Positions 43,580 through 53,080 of a DNA stretch of 64,000 bases are shown one piece after another. The stretch covers positions 1 through 64,000 of the forward strand of contig CAYLMV010000001.1 in NCBI GenBank assembly GCA_964384415.1, given 5' to 3'. This stretch comes from JAGVPT01 sp964384415. Its GTDB lineage: Bacteria; Bacteroidota; Ignavibacteria; UBA10030; UBA8401. The notes beneath the pieces are model-generated. The model had not been told where the DNA came from, searched no databases, and was given only the letters and a program-made list of their open reading frames with translations. The translations under genes were made by a program, and so were the position numbers. Within the stretch, counting starts at the first letter, position 1. Every line of letters begins with the position of its first letter.

Positions 43580-45706
43580 CTACGCCAATTTCAGGGGCAG
43601 TTTCCTGAGCCGTTTGCCGGTTGCCGCGTAAACCGCATTGGCGATGACGGGAGCAAGAGGAGGTACTCCAGGTTCTCCCATTCCTCCCAGCGGTTCAGTG
43701 CTTTCGATGATGTGAATTTCGACCTTGGGCATCTCATCAATTGACAAAATCGGATAGCCGTCAAAATTGCCTTGTACGACGCGGCCTTTCTCGATCGTGA
43801 TTTCGCCCCTCAGCGCTGCCGATAATCCGAACGCAACGGCACCTTCGATCTGCGCCTCAATCGAATCCGGATTGACCCGAAAGCCGCAATCAACGGCCGC
43901 GACGATGCGGTGAACGCGGATCGAACTTCCTTCAACCGATACTTCAGCGACATATGCGACGTAGGTACCGAAGAACGCAGGAGGCGCGCAGGCAATGCCG
44001 CGGAATCTTCCTTTGGCGAGCGGAGATCCCCAACCCGCCTTTTCGGCGACAAGATCAAGAACCGGTTTGAGGCGTGAATCTTTCTTTAAGTTCTTTCGGC
44101 GGAACTCGTACGGGTTCATTCCAGCCGCGTAGGCAAGCTCATCGATGAAAGATTCGAGAACGAATACCCCCTGCGAAGCATAAACAGACCTCCAGTAGCC
44201 GATCGGCACTCCAGTGTTTGCCATGACGTATTCAGCGCGGAAATTGGGAACGTCGTACTCGAGATTGACTCCCCCTTCCATTGCGCTGTGATCAAGTCCA
44301 TCTTTCACTCGCTCGGGCCAGCGCTGGCCGCTGATGGACGGACCTGTCATTTTATTTCTGAACGCGATGATAGTTCCCTTCTCACTGAGCGCCGCGGTGA
44401 GATGGTGCAGGCTTGCCGGTCGATACCAATCGTGCTGCATATCGTCCTCGCGCGTCCAGACTACTTTCACAGGAACGCCCGTCGCTTTCGAGGTATGGAC
44501 CGATTCCATCACAAAGTCTGGATCAAAACGCCGGCCGAATCCTCCGCCGAGAAATGTGGTGTGAACGGTCACTTGTTCTTGTTTGAAACCGAGAGCTTCC
44601 GCTGCGGCTCTCCGCGCCCACTGCGGGTTTTGGGTCGGCGCCCAGATCTCGCATCGATCGTTCTGAACATAGGCGGTGCTGTTCATCGGCTCCATGGTGG
44701 CATGGGCGAGATACGGAAGTTCATACACCGCTTCGACTTTTCTGTTGGACGTGTCGAGAAGCATGATATTTCCTCTCTCTTCGATCACTGCGCCGGGCTT
44801 GGCAGAATATTCCTCGAACATGGATCGAATGGCGGAGCTGCTCATTCCTGCGTTCGCGCCGTCATCCCAGTTCACCTGCAGCGCTTTTCGTCCCTGAATG
44901 GCATTCCACGTATTGTTCGCGACCAGAGCTATTCCCTCATCGATCTGCACGACATGCAGAACCCCCGGCATCGCTTTAGCTTTTGAAGCATCATAATCTT
45001 TTATTTTTCCGCCGAAGACCGGCGATCGGGCAACAACCGCATAGAGCATTCCATCGACTCTCACATCCATTCCAAACATCGCGCTTCCGTCAACTTTTTC
45101 CGGGGTGTCGAGGCGGTGAATGCGCTTTCCGAGTATCCGAAAATTCTTGTCATCCTTTAGGGGAGGATTATCCGGTACCTTCAATTGTGCAGCTGCTGCT
45201 GCAAGCTCTCCGTAGCCGATCTTTTTGCCTGAGGAAGAATGAACAACCGAACCGTTCTCCGCCCTGCACGATTCCCGGGGAACATTCCATTTCTGCGATG
45301 CAGCGGTGATGAGCATTTCACGCGCAGCGGCGCCGGCCTGGCGAAGGGGCTTCCACATCGAGCGCGTCGTCGAACTTCCGCCGGTGCTCATGTTTCCAAA
45401 TTTGTCGTCGGCAGACGCCCTCTCAAACCGCACTTTCGTCCAGTCCGCCTCCAGCTCCTCGGCGAGAAGCATCGCCATGGATGTGCTGATTCCCTGACCC
45501 ATTTCGGATTTAGATATCACCACGACGATATCTCCCGAACTGTCAATCCTCAGCCACGCATCGGGTGCAAAATTGTTGGCGGACTCTTCAAAAATCTCTT
45601 TTCCATTCTTCGTCCCCGGCATTTTGAATCCGATCGCCAATCCGGCGCTTGCCAGAGAAACGACCTGAATAAACTGCCGCCGTCCGAGTGTTGATGAAGT
45701 CGTCAT
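43580..45706 (-). CDS. IorB-like Tat-exported molybdenum hydroxylase large subunit
   Basis: Aldehyde-oxidase/xanthine-dehydrogenase-fold catalytic subunit of the isoquinoline 1-oxidoreductase beta group, 708 residues from ATG 45706. It begins with a twin-arginine signal (LGRRQFIQVVSLASAGLA), so it acts outside the cytoplasm. Family marks are SKSEMGQGISTSMAMLLAEELEA, FLGGGFGRRFDPDF, and GEPGVPPLAPVIANA with the catalytic glutamate. Substrate is unknown; such enzymes oxidise aldehydes, N-heterocycles or aromatic compounds. It overlaps its 2Fe-2S partner gene by 4 bases (ATGA). tatA in this window may serve its export. Confidence 0.93.
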   Translation of the reverse strand: MTTSSTLGRRQFIQVVSLASAGLAIGFKMPGTKNGKEIFEESANNFAPDAWLRIDSSGDIVVVISKSEMGQGISTSMAMLLAEELEADWTKVRFERASADDKFGNMSTGGSSTTRSMWKPLRQAGAAAREMLITAASQKWNVPRESCRAENGSVVHSSSGKKIGYGELAAAAAQLKVPDNPPLKDDKNFRILGKRIHRLDTPEKVDGSAMFGMDVRVDGMLYAVVARSPVFGGKIKDYDASKAKAMPGVLHVVQIDEGIALVANNTWNAIQGRKALQVNWDDGANAGMSSSAIRSMFEEYSAKPGAVIEERGNIMLLDTSNRKVEAVYELPYLAHATMEPMNSTAYVQNDRCEIWAPTQNPQWARRAAAEALGFKQEQVTVHTTFLGGGFGRRFDPDFVMESVHTSKATGVPVKVVWTREDDMQHDWYRPASLHHLTAALSEKGTIIAFRNKMTGPSISGQRWPERVKDGLDHSAMEGGVNLEYDVPNFRAEYVMANTGVPIGYWRSVYASQGVFVLESFIDELAYAAGMNPYEFRRKNLKKDSRLKPVLDLVAEKAGWGSPLAKGRFRGIACAPPAFFGTYVAYVAEVSVEGSSIRVHRIVAAVDCGFRVNPDSIEAQIEGAVAFGLSAALRGEITIEKGRVVQGNFDGYPILSIDEMPKVEIHIIESTEPLGGMGEPGVPPLAPVIANAVYAATGKRLRKLPLKLA

Positions 45707-46173
45707 TGCGTCCCTCCTTTCAACTCCGCTGCCTGATGAATCGCATGCCTGATCCGCTGGTATGTGCCGCATCGGCAAAGGACACCCGACATCGCTGCAT
45801 CGATTTCGGCATCCGAAGGCCGTCCATTTTTCTCTACAAGCGCCGCTGCGGTCATGATCTGCCCTGACTGGCAATACCCGCATTGAGGAACTTCCTCGGC
45901 GATCCAGGCGCGTTGGATAGGATGGCTGCGATCCGCAGAGAGCCCTTCGATCGTCGTGATCTTCTTCCCCGCCGCCGTTTCGACCGGAACGCCGCAAGAT
46001 TTAACAGCATCGCCATCGAGGATGACTGTGCAACATCCGCAGAAACCTTCACCGCAGCCGAATTTGGTGCCGGTCAGATTCAGCGCGTCCCTCAAAACCC
46101 ACAGCAGAGGTGTGCCCGGTTCCACATCAACATTTCTCATTTTACCGTTGACTAGAAGCCTATACTTCGCCAT
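45703..46173 (-). CDS. IorA-like 2Fe-2S subunit
   Basis: Electron-transfer subunit of the exported IorAB-type enzyme, 156 residues from ATG 46173 (MAKYRLLVNG), with GAGGAGG 7 bases upstream. All eight cluster cysteines are present: C40, C45, C48, C60 and C98, C101, C133, C135. It lacks its own signal and is expected to be carried out with IorB (hitchhiker). First gene of the pair. Confidence 0.94.
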   Translation of the reverse strand: MAKYRLLVNGKMRNVDVEPGTPLLWVLRDALNLTGTKFGCGEGFCGCCTVILDGDAVKSCGVPVETAAGKKITTIEGLSADRSHPIQRAWIAEEVPQCGYCQSGQIMTAAALVEKNGRPSDAEIDAAMSGVLCRCGTYQRIRHAIHQAAELKGGTQ

Positions 46174-46308
46174 AGAAACCCTCCTCACCATTGAATAATG
46201 ACAATGTCATTGCAGTTCTGAATCTCTCTTATTTCGGTAGCGGCACAAATGCAGGTCGTCTCCTGAGGGCCTTAGAAAAGTTCCGGCTGGGTGTTCTTGA
46301 CCTTCGCA

Positions 46309-46881
46309 TCAATCCCTGGCGTACTTCCAATTCCTGATCTTCCCTTCGGCCATCCATTCGAGAGCCGTGGCCAATCGTTTGGTTTTCGTCGCCTCCGTTT
46401 TCGCTTCGGTGATCCATTCGACATAGTCCCGTTTATTTGAATTGCTAAAGGACTCGAAAGCAGTACGGGCCTTCTTGTTCTTTTCCAATGCCTTAAGAAA
46501 ATACGCCGGAGTGTTGAGCGGTTTCGATCGTTCGGATTTAGGCTTCTTAGGACGGCTTGTCCCTTCTTCATTCAATCTCATAGCTTCTTTAATGCAAGAA
46601 AGGATGATTTTATCCGAAGGGATATCCTCCAGGGAGGCTATCTTCCCGAAATCTCCCATTCCCCGGCTTCCGTCCTTTGGAAAAAGCTTGCTTGAATCAG
46701 ACATGAGTGAAGCCTTCCAAAATCCGAAACTGCAATGGTGCTTGAATCCGGCCATATTGCAGAGGATCCCTTTGTAGATGTAGTTCGGAAACCCCCACTT
46801 GATGGTCTCCTCAACTTCGGGGCAGGCTTCGTGAACGAGTTGTCTCAAGCGATTGAGAATTGGCTGGGCAAAGGGAGCGGA
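46309..46881 (-). CDS. YdeI/OmdA-family protein (N-terminus lost in gap)
   Basis: 191 codons in frame run from the edge of the assembly gap to TGA at 46309. The N-terminal part is a DUF1801-type domain (CPEVEETIKWGFPNYIYKGI, AGFKHHCSFGFWKASL) and the C-terminal part matches the YdeI/OmpD-associated region (PAYFLKALEKNKKARTAFESFSNSNKRDY, EAKTEATKTKRLATAL). E. coli YdeI relatives are linked to bacteriocin/antimicrobial resistance, but function here is unknown. Only about 10-20 N-terminal residues seem to be missing. Confidence 0.85.
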   Translation of the reverse strand, partial: SAPFAQPILNRLRQLVHEACPEVEETIKWGFPNYIYKGILCNMAGFKHHCSFGFWKASLMSDSSKLFPKDGSRGMGDFGKIASLEDIPSDKIILSCIKEAMRLNEEGTSRPKKPKSERSKPLNTPAYFLKALEKNKKARTAFESFSNSNKRDYVEWITEAKTEATKTKRLATALEWMAEGKIRNWKYARD

Positions 46882-46981
46882 NNNNNNNNNNNNNNNNNNN
46901 NNNNNNNNNNNNNNNNNNNNNNNNNNNNNNNNNNNNNNNNNNNNNNNNNNNNNNNNNNNNNNNNNNNNNNNNNNNNNNNNN
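46882..46981. other. Assembly gap (100 Ns)
   Basis: Exactly 100 Ns between the YdeI-like and DUF1579-like genes; true length unknown. It removes the start of the YdeI-like gene. Confidence 0.99.
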
Positions 46982-47046
46982 AACAACCGTACCCGGCATA
47001 TGGTTTCCAGGTAAAAGGGGGCGCCAAATCTATGAACCAGCTACAT

Positions 47047-47607
47047 TTACTTCTTGGCGTCTCCACCTGCCCGGGTGAAGATCTGGTCGATGATGAGCGT
47101 GTAGCCGTCACCCATATCATTGTAGATCTTAAGGCGGTTCGTTTTGCCCTCGTTATACCAAACCAGTTTCTGGTCGAATGCCCCGCCGGGGAAATTGACC
47201 CTCGAAGCGAGCGTGAGCGTATCTCCGCTCATCGACCCCTTATACTGGGGAGCATCACCGAAGTTATTGTACATGGACAGGAAATACTTTCCTTCCAGCC
47301 TATCATAACCCAACACGCCATGCGCTCTGTAATTTCCGAGAAGCGGATTAATGCTCTGATCATCCAGGAAGAGGAACATGGAATCCACCCCATACGAAAT
47401 ATTTGAAGTCCCCCTTCCGATTGATCCCGTGTCGGACATCGGAGACGCCATCAGATGGGTCTCCGTCGCGAACTTTCCGACCAGAAAGGAGAGCCTGGCG
47501 CGCTCCGGCCCGGGGGTTGGCCTCTGAAACGCCGGAGAATCCTGAGCGAAAAGTTGTGCTGTGTTCAGTGCAATAATTGCTCCAAAAATTGTAATCGACT
47601 TTTTCAT
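47047..47607 (-). CDS. DUF1579-like secreted protein
   Basis: A 186-residue protein with a cleavable signal peptide (MKKSITIFGAIIALNTAQLFAQD). After it the chain reads LSFLVGKFATETHL, YGVDSMFLFLDDQS, and GVLGYDRLEGKYFLSMYNNFGD, a pattern of the lipocalin-like DUF1579 family (average function unknown). ATG 47607 is preferred over a longer frame to 47691 because of the signal peptide and AGAGG 6 bases upstream. DUF1569 gene lies upstream. Confidence 0.75.
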   Translation of the reverse strand: MKKSITIFGAIIALNTAQLFAQDSPAFQRPTPGPERARLSFLVGKFATETHLMASPMSDTGSIGRGTSNISYGVDSMFLFLDDQSINPLLGNYRAHGVLGYDRLEGKYFLSMYNNFGDAPQYKGSMSGDTLTLASRVNFPGGAFDQKLVWYNEGKTNRLKIYNDMGDGYTLIIDQIFTRAGGDAKK

Positions 47608-47680
47608 AATACCTCTGAGGTTAAAGAATGAGCTTACCTGAATTAATTCAATACTCTGACACGATTTTCGGCCCAAACAC

Positions 47681-48130
47681 TCAGGCTCCAAACTGTTTCA
47701 GATGGTGGTTGATGTGTGTCCACATGAGCCGGCCCCATTCTTCTGGGGAGAGTTTGCCAAAAAACGGGTGCCGATATTTTGATATCCCGCCAGGGCCCAC
47801 CCGGTTAAACCTGCCAATGAGCTCGAGTAACTTGTCTTTCTCTTGATTGAACTCCCTCGGCTCTGAAACAATGAAGGTCTTGTCAGTCGGCATCCCTCTT
47901 CGCCAGGGTTCATCCGAAAGAAATTTCTTGAGCACAAGGCGGCCAAAGAGCATCCCCACCAACGATTGCCTTAGTTTTACCTCCTGTAGTCCGATTCTCA
48001 GCGGTCCCTGCAGATGTGCGAACATTTGTGAAACATTCATTTTGCCCCACCGCGCATTGGCGTCAACTGAGAGGTTGTGAATTCGTGCTGCTATTTCAGC
48101 GCTGTCGTTTGCATTGAGCAGAGTTTTCAT
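47681..48130 (-). CDS. DUF1569 family protein
   Basis: 149-residue cytosolic protein of the DUF1569 family, a DinB-like four-helix bundle. Typical marks: ARWGKMNVSQMFAHLQGPLRIGL near residues 27-49, and HPFFGKLSPEEWGRLMWTHINHHLKQFGA at the end, where His residues (AHLQ; HINHHL) may bind a metal. Function unknown; these genes are often near oxidative-stress or small accessory genes. Confidence 0.85.
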   Translation of the reverse strand: MKTLLNANDSAEIAARIHNLSVDANARWGKMNVSQMFAHLQGPLRIGLQEVKLRQSLVGMLFGRLVLKKFLSDEPWRRGMPTDKTFIVSEPREFNQEKDKLLELIGRFNRVGPGGISKYRHPFFGKLSPEEWGRLMWTHINHHLKQFGA

Positions 48131-48514
48131 TAGCTATCCTTAGGTTCAAGATTGCATTGTTGGGAAGGGCTGAACTAGTCGCTTTGTGAAGATAGCAATT
48201 GAAATTGCGCTGTTCAACAATTATTTGGCTTCGCTGCAGTTCGACTGCATCGGATCCATCCACCGTCGTTAAGCGGGCGTCTCAAAAGCATTCTTTGTGG
48301 AACACCGCCAATTATTTGACTCCGATGTTCTGCGATCGTCAACGGCAGATTCTTCCAATAAAGATAGGACCCGCGCGAAGGTCAATCTCTTTGATTTGCC
48401 CTGGGGGAGGTTGATGTGCGAGCGTGCGGAGGTTATCTGGGAGGGGTCGTGCGCTGTGAATGGTGAACCCGACATGCGCCGGCCGTCGATGCCGGCGCAT
48501 GAAGGGATATTCTT
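48131..48514. other. Intergenic region, no gene seen
   Basis: 384 bases upstream of the DUF1569 gene. It contains a near-repeated CAACAATTATTTGGCT / CGCCAATTATTTGACT pair around 48220 and 48305 and the long palindrome described separately. No convincing open frame. Confidence 0.45.
48473..48501 (-). terminator. Long GC palindrome downstream of OsmC gene
   Basis: Perfect 11-base stem CATGCGCCGGC (48473-48483) and GCCGGCGCATG (48491-48501), loop of 7, beginning 14 bases after the OsmC stop on the minus strand. No T-run follows, so it is a weak terminator candidate or a repeat element. Confidence 0.4.
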
Positions 48515-48955
48515 CTAATCGCTGAAAATCGGGGAGATCTGATATTCGGGAATAACTTCAACATTGTTCTTCAACATTGCCCAGACCGGGCAATAGGATT
48601 CCTCAGAGAGCCGTATTGCATCCATCATGTCCCTGTCCTGAGCGTCCGCCGAGTTGAGCGTAAAGTGGAGAAAGATCTTCTCGAACGCCGTCGGATGCTG
48701 TCCCCGGCGTACGCCCTGCGCGCGGACTTCGAATGATGAGACGCTCTTTTTCATTTTCCGAAGCAGTGTGATGATTGTGGATCCGCTGCATGACGCAAGA
48801 CTCATGAGCAGGAGCTCGAGGGGCATGTATCCCTGGCCGTCGCCGATCGGAGGTTTGTAGTCGATCGTAATTGCCGGCTGCTGCCTTGAACCTGCGGAGA
48901 ATTGTACTTTTTGATTAATGAGATTAAGTGAGATTTCCAGTTGTTCGGGTGTCAT
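48515..48955 (-). CDS. OsmC/Ohr-family peroxiredoxin
   Basis: A 146-residue OsmC-fold protein that reduces organic hydroperoxides. Both redox cysteines are visible: C56 in LASCSGS and C122 in ESYCPVWAML, the spacing typical of OsmC (the YhfA-like branch). The protein has the PLELLLMSLASCSGSTI and TAFEKIFLHFTL blocks. It is a stand-alone gene with a palindrome after its stop codon. Confidence 0.9.
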   Translation of the reverse strand: MTPEQLEISLNLINQKVQFSAGSRQQPAITIDYKPPIGDGQGYMPLELLLMSLASCSGSTIITLLRKMKKSVSSFEVRAQGVRRGQHPTAFEKIFLHFTLNSADAQDRDMMDAIRLSEESYCPVWAMLKNNVEVIPEYQISPIFSD

Positions 48956-49102
48956 AGAAGGTACTCCATGATGTGAGCTTGAAAGAGGGATGAATCATGA
49001 GGTGAAAAGTAAACGACGAAGTCTATGTGAGGACCATCATACTCGCTTAGTCTGCCATTCTTTCGTCAAAGCCCCCCTCAACGTTTGCATGCTTCAACGA
49101 CA

Positions 49103-49143
49103 GGGCGGCGGGCTGCCGAGATCAATTCAACAGCCTGCCGCCC
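49103..49143 (-). terminator. Strong hairpin after M13 peptidase gene
   Basis: GGGCGGCGGGCTG (49103-49115) pairs with CAGCCTGCCGCCC (49131-49143) except one wobble; 15-base loop. On the minus strand it starts 10 bases after the peptidase stop codon. No T-run follows, so an intrinsic terminator is uncertain. Confidence 0.4.
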
Positions 49144-49152
49144 GGAACGTTC

Positions 49153-51201
49153 TTACCAAATCTTCACGCGAACACTGTCCGACCGCCACATCGGGTCTCC
49201 CTGTTTGATGCCAAACGCCGAGTAGAATTCCGGCATATCGCTCAACGGGCCGATGACGCGGAATTTTGCCGGCGAGTGCTCGTTGCTCCGCACCTGGTTC
49301 GCGATCGCCTCCGGCCGTTCGTTGACCATCCATGCGAGCGCGTAGCCGAGGAAGAAACGCTGTTCCGGCGTTTCGCCTGCAATCATCACGCGCCTCTTAT
49401 ACTCATCGGTCTTCTTAAAAGCCTCATACCCCATCATGATGCCGCCGATGTCGGCAATATTCTCGCCCTGGGTAAGCTCACCGTTAATATGAAGGCTGTC
49501 GACGGCGATGTAGGAGTTGAATTGATCGACAACCATTTTCGTTTTTGTATAAAATTTGGCGCTGTCCTCGCTCGTCCACCAATTATTGAGGTTCCCCTTC
49601 TCATCGTACTTGCTTCCCTGGTCATCGAACCCGTGGGTGATCTCGTGTCCGAATGTTGATCCGCCGATCACCGAATAGAGAATAGCGTCGTCGGCCATTG
49701 TCCGTTCATACCCCGAGACAATGATGTTGCAGCCGGGGACGACAATCTCGTTGTTGGATGGATTATAATAGGCGTTGTACGTCTGCGGTTCCATATCCCA
49801 TTCGGTCCGGTCGACCGGTTTCCCGAACTTCGCGATCATGAAGTTGAACCTCCACCTGTTCGCGTTCATCACATTGTGCACGAACGAGCTCCGGTCAATC
49901 GCCATGCCGGAGAGATCCTTCCACGTATCGGGGTATCCGACCTTCATGATGATGGCGTCGAGTTTCTTGAGCGCCTTGGTTTTGGTCTCATCGCTCATCC
50001 AGTCCAGCTGTTTTATCCGCTCGGCGTAGACTGCCTTGATGGCGTTCCCGATTTCCAGGAGTTTTGCTTTTGTCCCGCGGGGAAGATACTCAGCCACGTA
50101 GACCTGTCCTATCAACTCTCCGAGCGATCCGTCGGTCTGTTCGACGACCCGTTTCCATCGGGGCTTCGGCTCTTTGATACCGCGAAGGACGGTTGAATAG
50201 AATGTGAACGATTCCTGGTAGGTTTTGTCGTCCATATAGCGTGCCAAGCCTCGCACGAGGTGAAATTTCAGGTAATTTTTCCACTCTTCAAGCGTGAAGC
50301 TCTTGAGGTAGCCGTCCAGTGCGGAGAGAAATTCGGGCTGCCCGACGATCACCGTATCGATGGAGTTCAAGCCGCTATTCCTGGTGAAAAGAGACCAATT
50401 GAAATCCGGCGTCGACTCGCTCAGTTGCTTGAACGAAATCTTGTTGTAGTTCTTCAGCGGGTCGCGGGTGTCCTCCCGCTTGCGCGAGACTTTCGCGATG
50501 GCAGTTTCGATCTTCATGACCTGCTCCGCGGCAATCGCGGCCTTCGCATCGTCGTAACCGATAAGCACGAACATGTTCTTGAGATGCTGAAGGAATTTCG
50601 CTCGAATCATCGAAGCGCGCGAATCCGTATCGAAATAGAAATTGCGGTCCGGCAGACTGATACCTCCCTGCCAGATGAAGATCGCGTTCTTGCTGCTGAT
50701 CCTGTCGTCCTGTCCCACACCGAAACTGAAGAGGGGCGAACCCGACGCGGCGTGGATATACGCCGCTGCTTTGGCGAGATCCTCGAGGCTTTTAATCCCA
50801 TCGATCATCTCGAACTCACTCCTGAGATCCTTCATCCCGTTCTTGTTAAGGTCAACGCTGTCCATGCCGGTATAGAAGAAATCTCCGATCTTCTGCTTGT
50901 TGCTTCCCTTCGGTGCGTCGTGGAGAAGCGCCGAAGATTCGCAGATGTTCCGGATCTGGGCATTGATCGTGTCCTGAATCATTTGCCATAATCCGTTGTT
51001 CGGTTCGCTGGCAGGAATCGGATTCTCTTTGAACCACTTTCCGTTCGCAAAGAGGAAGAAGTCGTCGCCCGGTCTCACCGTTGAATCAATATGAGCGGCA
51101 AGCGGGTCGATCGATTCGCCCTTCGAAGATTGGCAGGACGAGGGAAGAGGGTGCAGGAAGGATATGACAGAAATCAGGAGGAGAAACGTAAATGTTTTCA
51201 T
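49153..51201 (-). CDS. M13-family (neprilysin/PepO-type) zinc metallopeptidase
   Basis: Zinc endopeptidase of 682 residues acting outside the cytoplasm. It opens with a signal peptide (MKTFTFLLLISVISFLHPLPSSC); the C after PSS could be a lipid-attachment site but the box is not classical. Catalytic motifs: HEITH at 519-523 and ENIAD at 580-584 (third zinc ligand E580). The NPSNNEIVVPG and GGSTFGHE blocks are typical. The C-terminus ends VRVKIW, where most members end C-x-V/I-W. Stand-alone gene. Confidence 0.95.
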   Translation of the reverse strand: MKTFTFLLLISVISFLHPLPSSCQSSKGESIDPLAAHIDSTVRPGDDFFLFANGKWFKENPIPASEPNNGLWQMIQDTINAQIRNICESSALLHDAPKGSNKQKIGDFFYTGMDSVDLNKNGMKDLRSEFEMIDGIKSLEDLAKAAAYIHAASGSPLFSFGVGQDDRISSKNAIFIWQGGISLPDRNFYFDTDSRASMIRAKFLQHLKNMFVLIGYDDAKAAIAAEQVMKIETAIAKVSRKREDTRDPLKNYNKISFKQLSESTPDFNWSLFTRNSGLNSIDTVIVGQPEFLSALDGYLKSFTLEEWKNYLKFHLVRGLARYMDDKTYQESFTFYSTVLRGIKEPKPRWKRVVEQTDGSLGELIGQVYVAEYLPRGTKAKLLEIGNAIKAVYAERIKQLDWMSDETKTKALKKLDAIIMKVGYPDTWKDLSGMAIDRSSFVHNVMNANRWRFNFMIAKFGKPVDRTEWDMEPQTYNAYYNPSNNEIVVPGCNIIVSGYERTMADDAILYSVIGGSTFGHEITHGFDDQGSKYDEKGNLNNWWTSEDSAKFYTKTKMVVDQFNSYIAVDSLHINGELTQGENIADIGGIMMGYEAFKKTDEYKRRVMIAGETPEQRFFLGYALAWMVNERPEAIANQVRSNEHSPAKFRVIGPLSDMPEFYSAFGIKQGDPMWRSDSVRVKIW

Positions 51202-51288
51202 ATTGATGGGTGCCAGGTAATTAGGGATGATTGGAGTTTGTTTTATCGAGATCGCCCGCCATCGATATCGCCCGGCGGTTATCCGCCG

Positions 51289-51978
51289 CTACGCCAAAGC
51301 AAAATCGACTGCAGCAGTTGCATGGATCAGTGTGGTGTCGAAAACGGGACTATCGCACTCTTTTTGCTGGATAAGAAGCGGAATTTCTGTGCAGCCAAAA
51401 ATAACGCCCGTCGCTCCTCTTCCCTCCAGGTTCTTGATGATTTGAAGATACCTTTTTTTTGTCTCTGTAGTGAAGATTCCTTTTCCAAACTCATCGTAAA
51501 TCGACCGGTGAATGAACTCCCGATCGGATGCATCCGGGATGAGCGTTTCTATTCCATGCCTGGTCAGCCTGTCTCTGAAGAATGCCTGCTCCATCGTAAA
51601 TTTTGTTCCGAGCAAGGCGGCCTTATGCACTTTTCGATTCTCGATTTCTCTGGCAGCGGCTTCGGCTATATGAAGGAGCGGTATACCTATTTTTGCCTGA
51701 ACAGCATCGGCAACCATATGAGGCGTGTTGGCGCAAAGCAAAAGGCAATCGGCTCCCGCAGCTTCAAGCCGGCGCGCTATTCCCGCCAGCATTTCGCCCG
51801 CCTTCTTCCAACCTTCTGCGTCCGATGGAGGTTTGAAGTCTTCGAAATCCATCGAATAGAGAAGAATCTTTGCGGAATGAAGTCCCCCAGCGCGGCTGTT
51901 GACCATCTGGTTGATCGTTCTGTAATATTCTGCGGTGGAGAGCCACGTCGTCCCTCCGATCATACCAATTACCTTCAA
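51289..51978 (-). CDS. Aspartate/glutamate racemase family protein
   Basis: Racemase-fold protein; both catalytic cysteines are present, C82 in LLCANTPHM and C196 in GCTEIP, so racemase activity on aspartate, glutamate or a related substrate is likely. I start at TTG 51978 (229 residues, read as MKVIGMIGGTTW) with AAAGGA 9 bases upstream; the longer frame to 52014 has no start support. The MIGGTTWLSTAEYYRTIN start is close to the YgeA group of amino-acid racemases. Confidence 0.88.
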   Translation of the reverse strand: MKVIGMIGGTTWLSTAEYYRTINQMVNSRAGGLHSAKILLYSMDFEDFKPPSDAEGWKKAGEMLAGIARRLEAAGADCLLLCANTPHMVADAVQAKIGIPLLHIAEAAAREIENRKVHKAALLGTKFTMEQAFFRDRLTRHGIETLIPDASDREFIHRSIYDEFGKGIFTTETKKRYLQIIKNLEGRGATGVIFGCTEIPLLIQQKECDSPVFDTTLIHATAAVDFALA

Positions 51979-52070
51979 TACAGCATCCTTTCTGAAGAAG
52001 ACAAAGCCAGTCACAAACCAAGCAAGCTCTGCTCGGTCAATCCCCGTATCAAGCCTGCAACAAAACCATT

Positions 52071-52493
52071 CTATTCAGCAAACTCAACGACATCCGCACG
52101 TATCATGACTTTGGGCCGAGTATAGATCAAGAGATTAAGGGCTTCGGAGTCATATCGAACATTGACGAGGGCAAGTCTCTTCCCTTCAACCGCTCCATAC
52201 GTTGCTTCATAATTTTTCCAGAGATTTTCGAGCGCTTCTTTGTAGAGCATCCCTGAACCGCTCACGCGGAATGCCGCGAGGGTGTTCGTCGCCATTCCCA
52301 TGGGAAACGACTCGCCAAAAAGATACCCGGCTTCGGACTCTCCCGACACATTGTGAGCTACAATCTTAAAGTTACCCCGCTGAAGCTGTACATCCGTCAG
52401 ATTCGCAGATGGAAACATGCCCGAGGACGCACAACCGATCAATGTCAATGCGAAAACGAGTAAGAGGGAATTCGCGATGGCTTTTTTGTTCAT
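52071..52493 (-). CDS. Putative lipoprotein of unknown function
   Basis: 140 residues with a type II signal: MNKKAIANSLLLVFALTLIGC, lipobox LIGC, then ASSGMFPSAN. The mature part (VQLQRGNFKIVAHNVSGESEAGYLFG ... LALVNVRYD) is like lipoproteins found in Bacteroidota (DUF6567-type), an assignment of low confidence. ATG 52493 has AAGGAGG 12 bases upstream. The membrane-protein gene at 52649 lies upstream on the same strand. Confidence 0.7.
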   Translation of the reverse strand: MNKKAIANSLLLVFALTLIGCASSGMFPSANLTDVQLQRGNFKIVAHNVSGESEAGYLFGESFPMGMATNTLAAFRVSGSGMLYKEALENLWKNYEATYGAVEGKRLALVNVRYDSEALNLLIYTRPKVMIRADVVEFAE

Positions 52494-52648
52494 GATGATG
52501 AATCCTCCTTCATTGGTCTGATATTGCTTCGAAGATGATGAGCTAACCTCCTGCTCCCGTCTTTTCGCCCGCTCGTTCGCCATAGAACTGACAGCATAAG
52601 AAGGAAGCGCCGGCTGCTCTGTTTGTTGTGGCTGAGAATGCTTGTTCA

Positions 52649-53080
52649 TTATTCCGGCGGCTTCGATCTCCACATTTTCTGCGCACGTTCTCCGTACCAT
52701 GCTCCGAGGAGCGAAAGGAGAAAGATCGAAACCAAGATTCCGATAAGATAGGGGACGTCCAGCAGGATGCTCGCCTCACTATACCGGGCGATGAAAACCC
52801 TGTAAGCGATAAACCAGAGGACGACCAGTCCAACGCCCGCAATCGCCGGTTCCAATATCGTGATGCCTTTGGAAAGGAAACCTGAAATTGCCGAAAGGAT
52901 GATGGCGCCCCCAAATGACCATGCCCCGATGAAAACCGCTCCCTTCATGCCAATGGTGAAATTGCCGAACACTTCTCCGGCAACGAGAATTGGGAGAAGA
53001 TAAAACACAACATACATCCCAAAGGTTATTCCAACCCAGTTCCATTGCAATTTTTGAGATTGATCGGCAGCATCCGCCAT
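52649..53080 (-). CDS. Small multi-pass membrane protein, unknown
   Basis: 143 residues from ATG 53080 (MADAADQSQKLQWNW), with GAGGAT upstream. Four hydrophobic segments are visible (GITFGMYVVFYLLPIL, AVFIGAWSFGGAIIL, AGVGLVVLWFIAYRV, GILVSIFLLSLLGAW). The longer open frame to 53179 lacks a start signal. No family is recognised. It is followed by the lipoprotein gene on the same strand. Confidence 0.65.
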   Translation of the reverse strand: MADAADQSQKLQWNWVGITFGMYVVFYLLPILVAGEVFGNFTIGMKGAVFIGAWSFGGAIILSAISGFLSKGITILEPAIAGVGLVVLWFIAYRVFIARYSEASILLDVPYLIGILVSIFLLSLLGAWYGERAQKMWRSKPPE

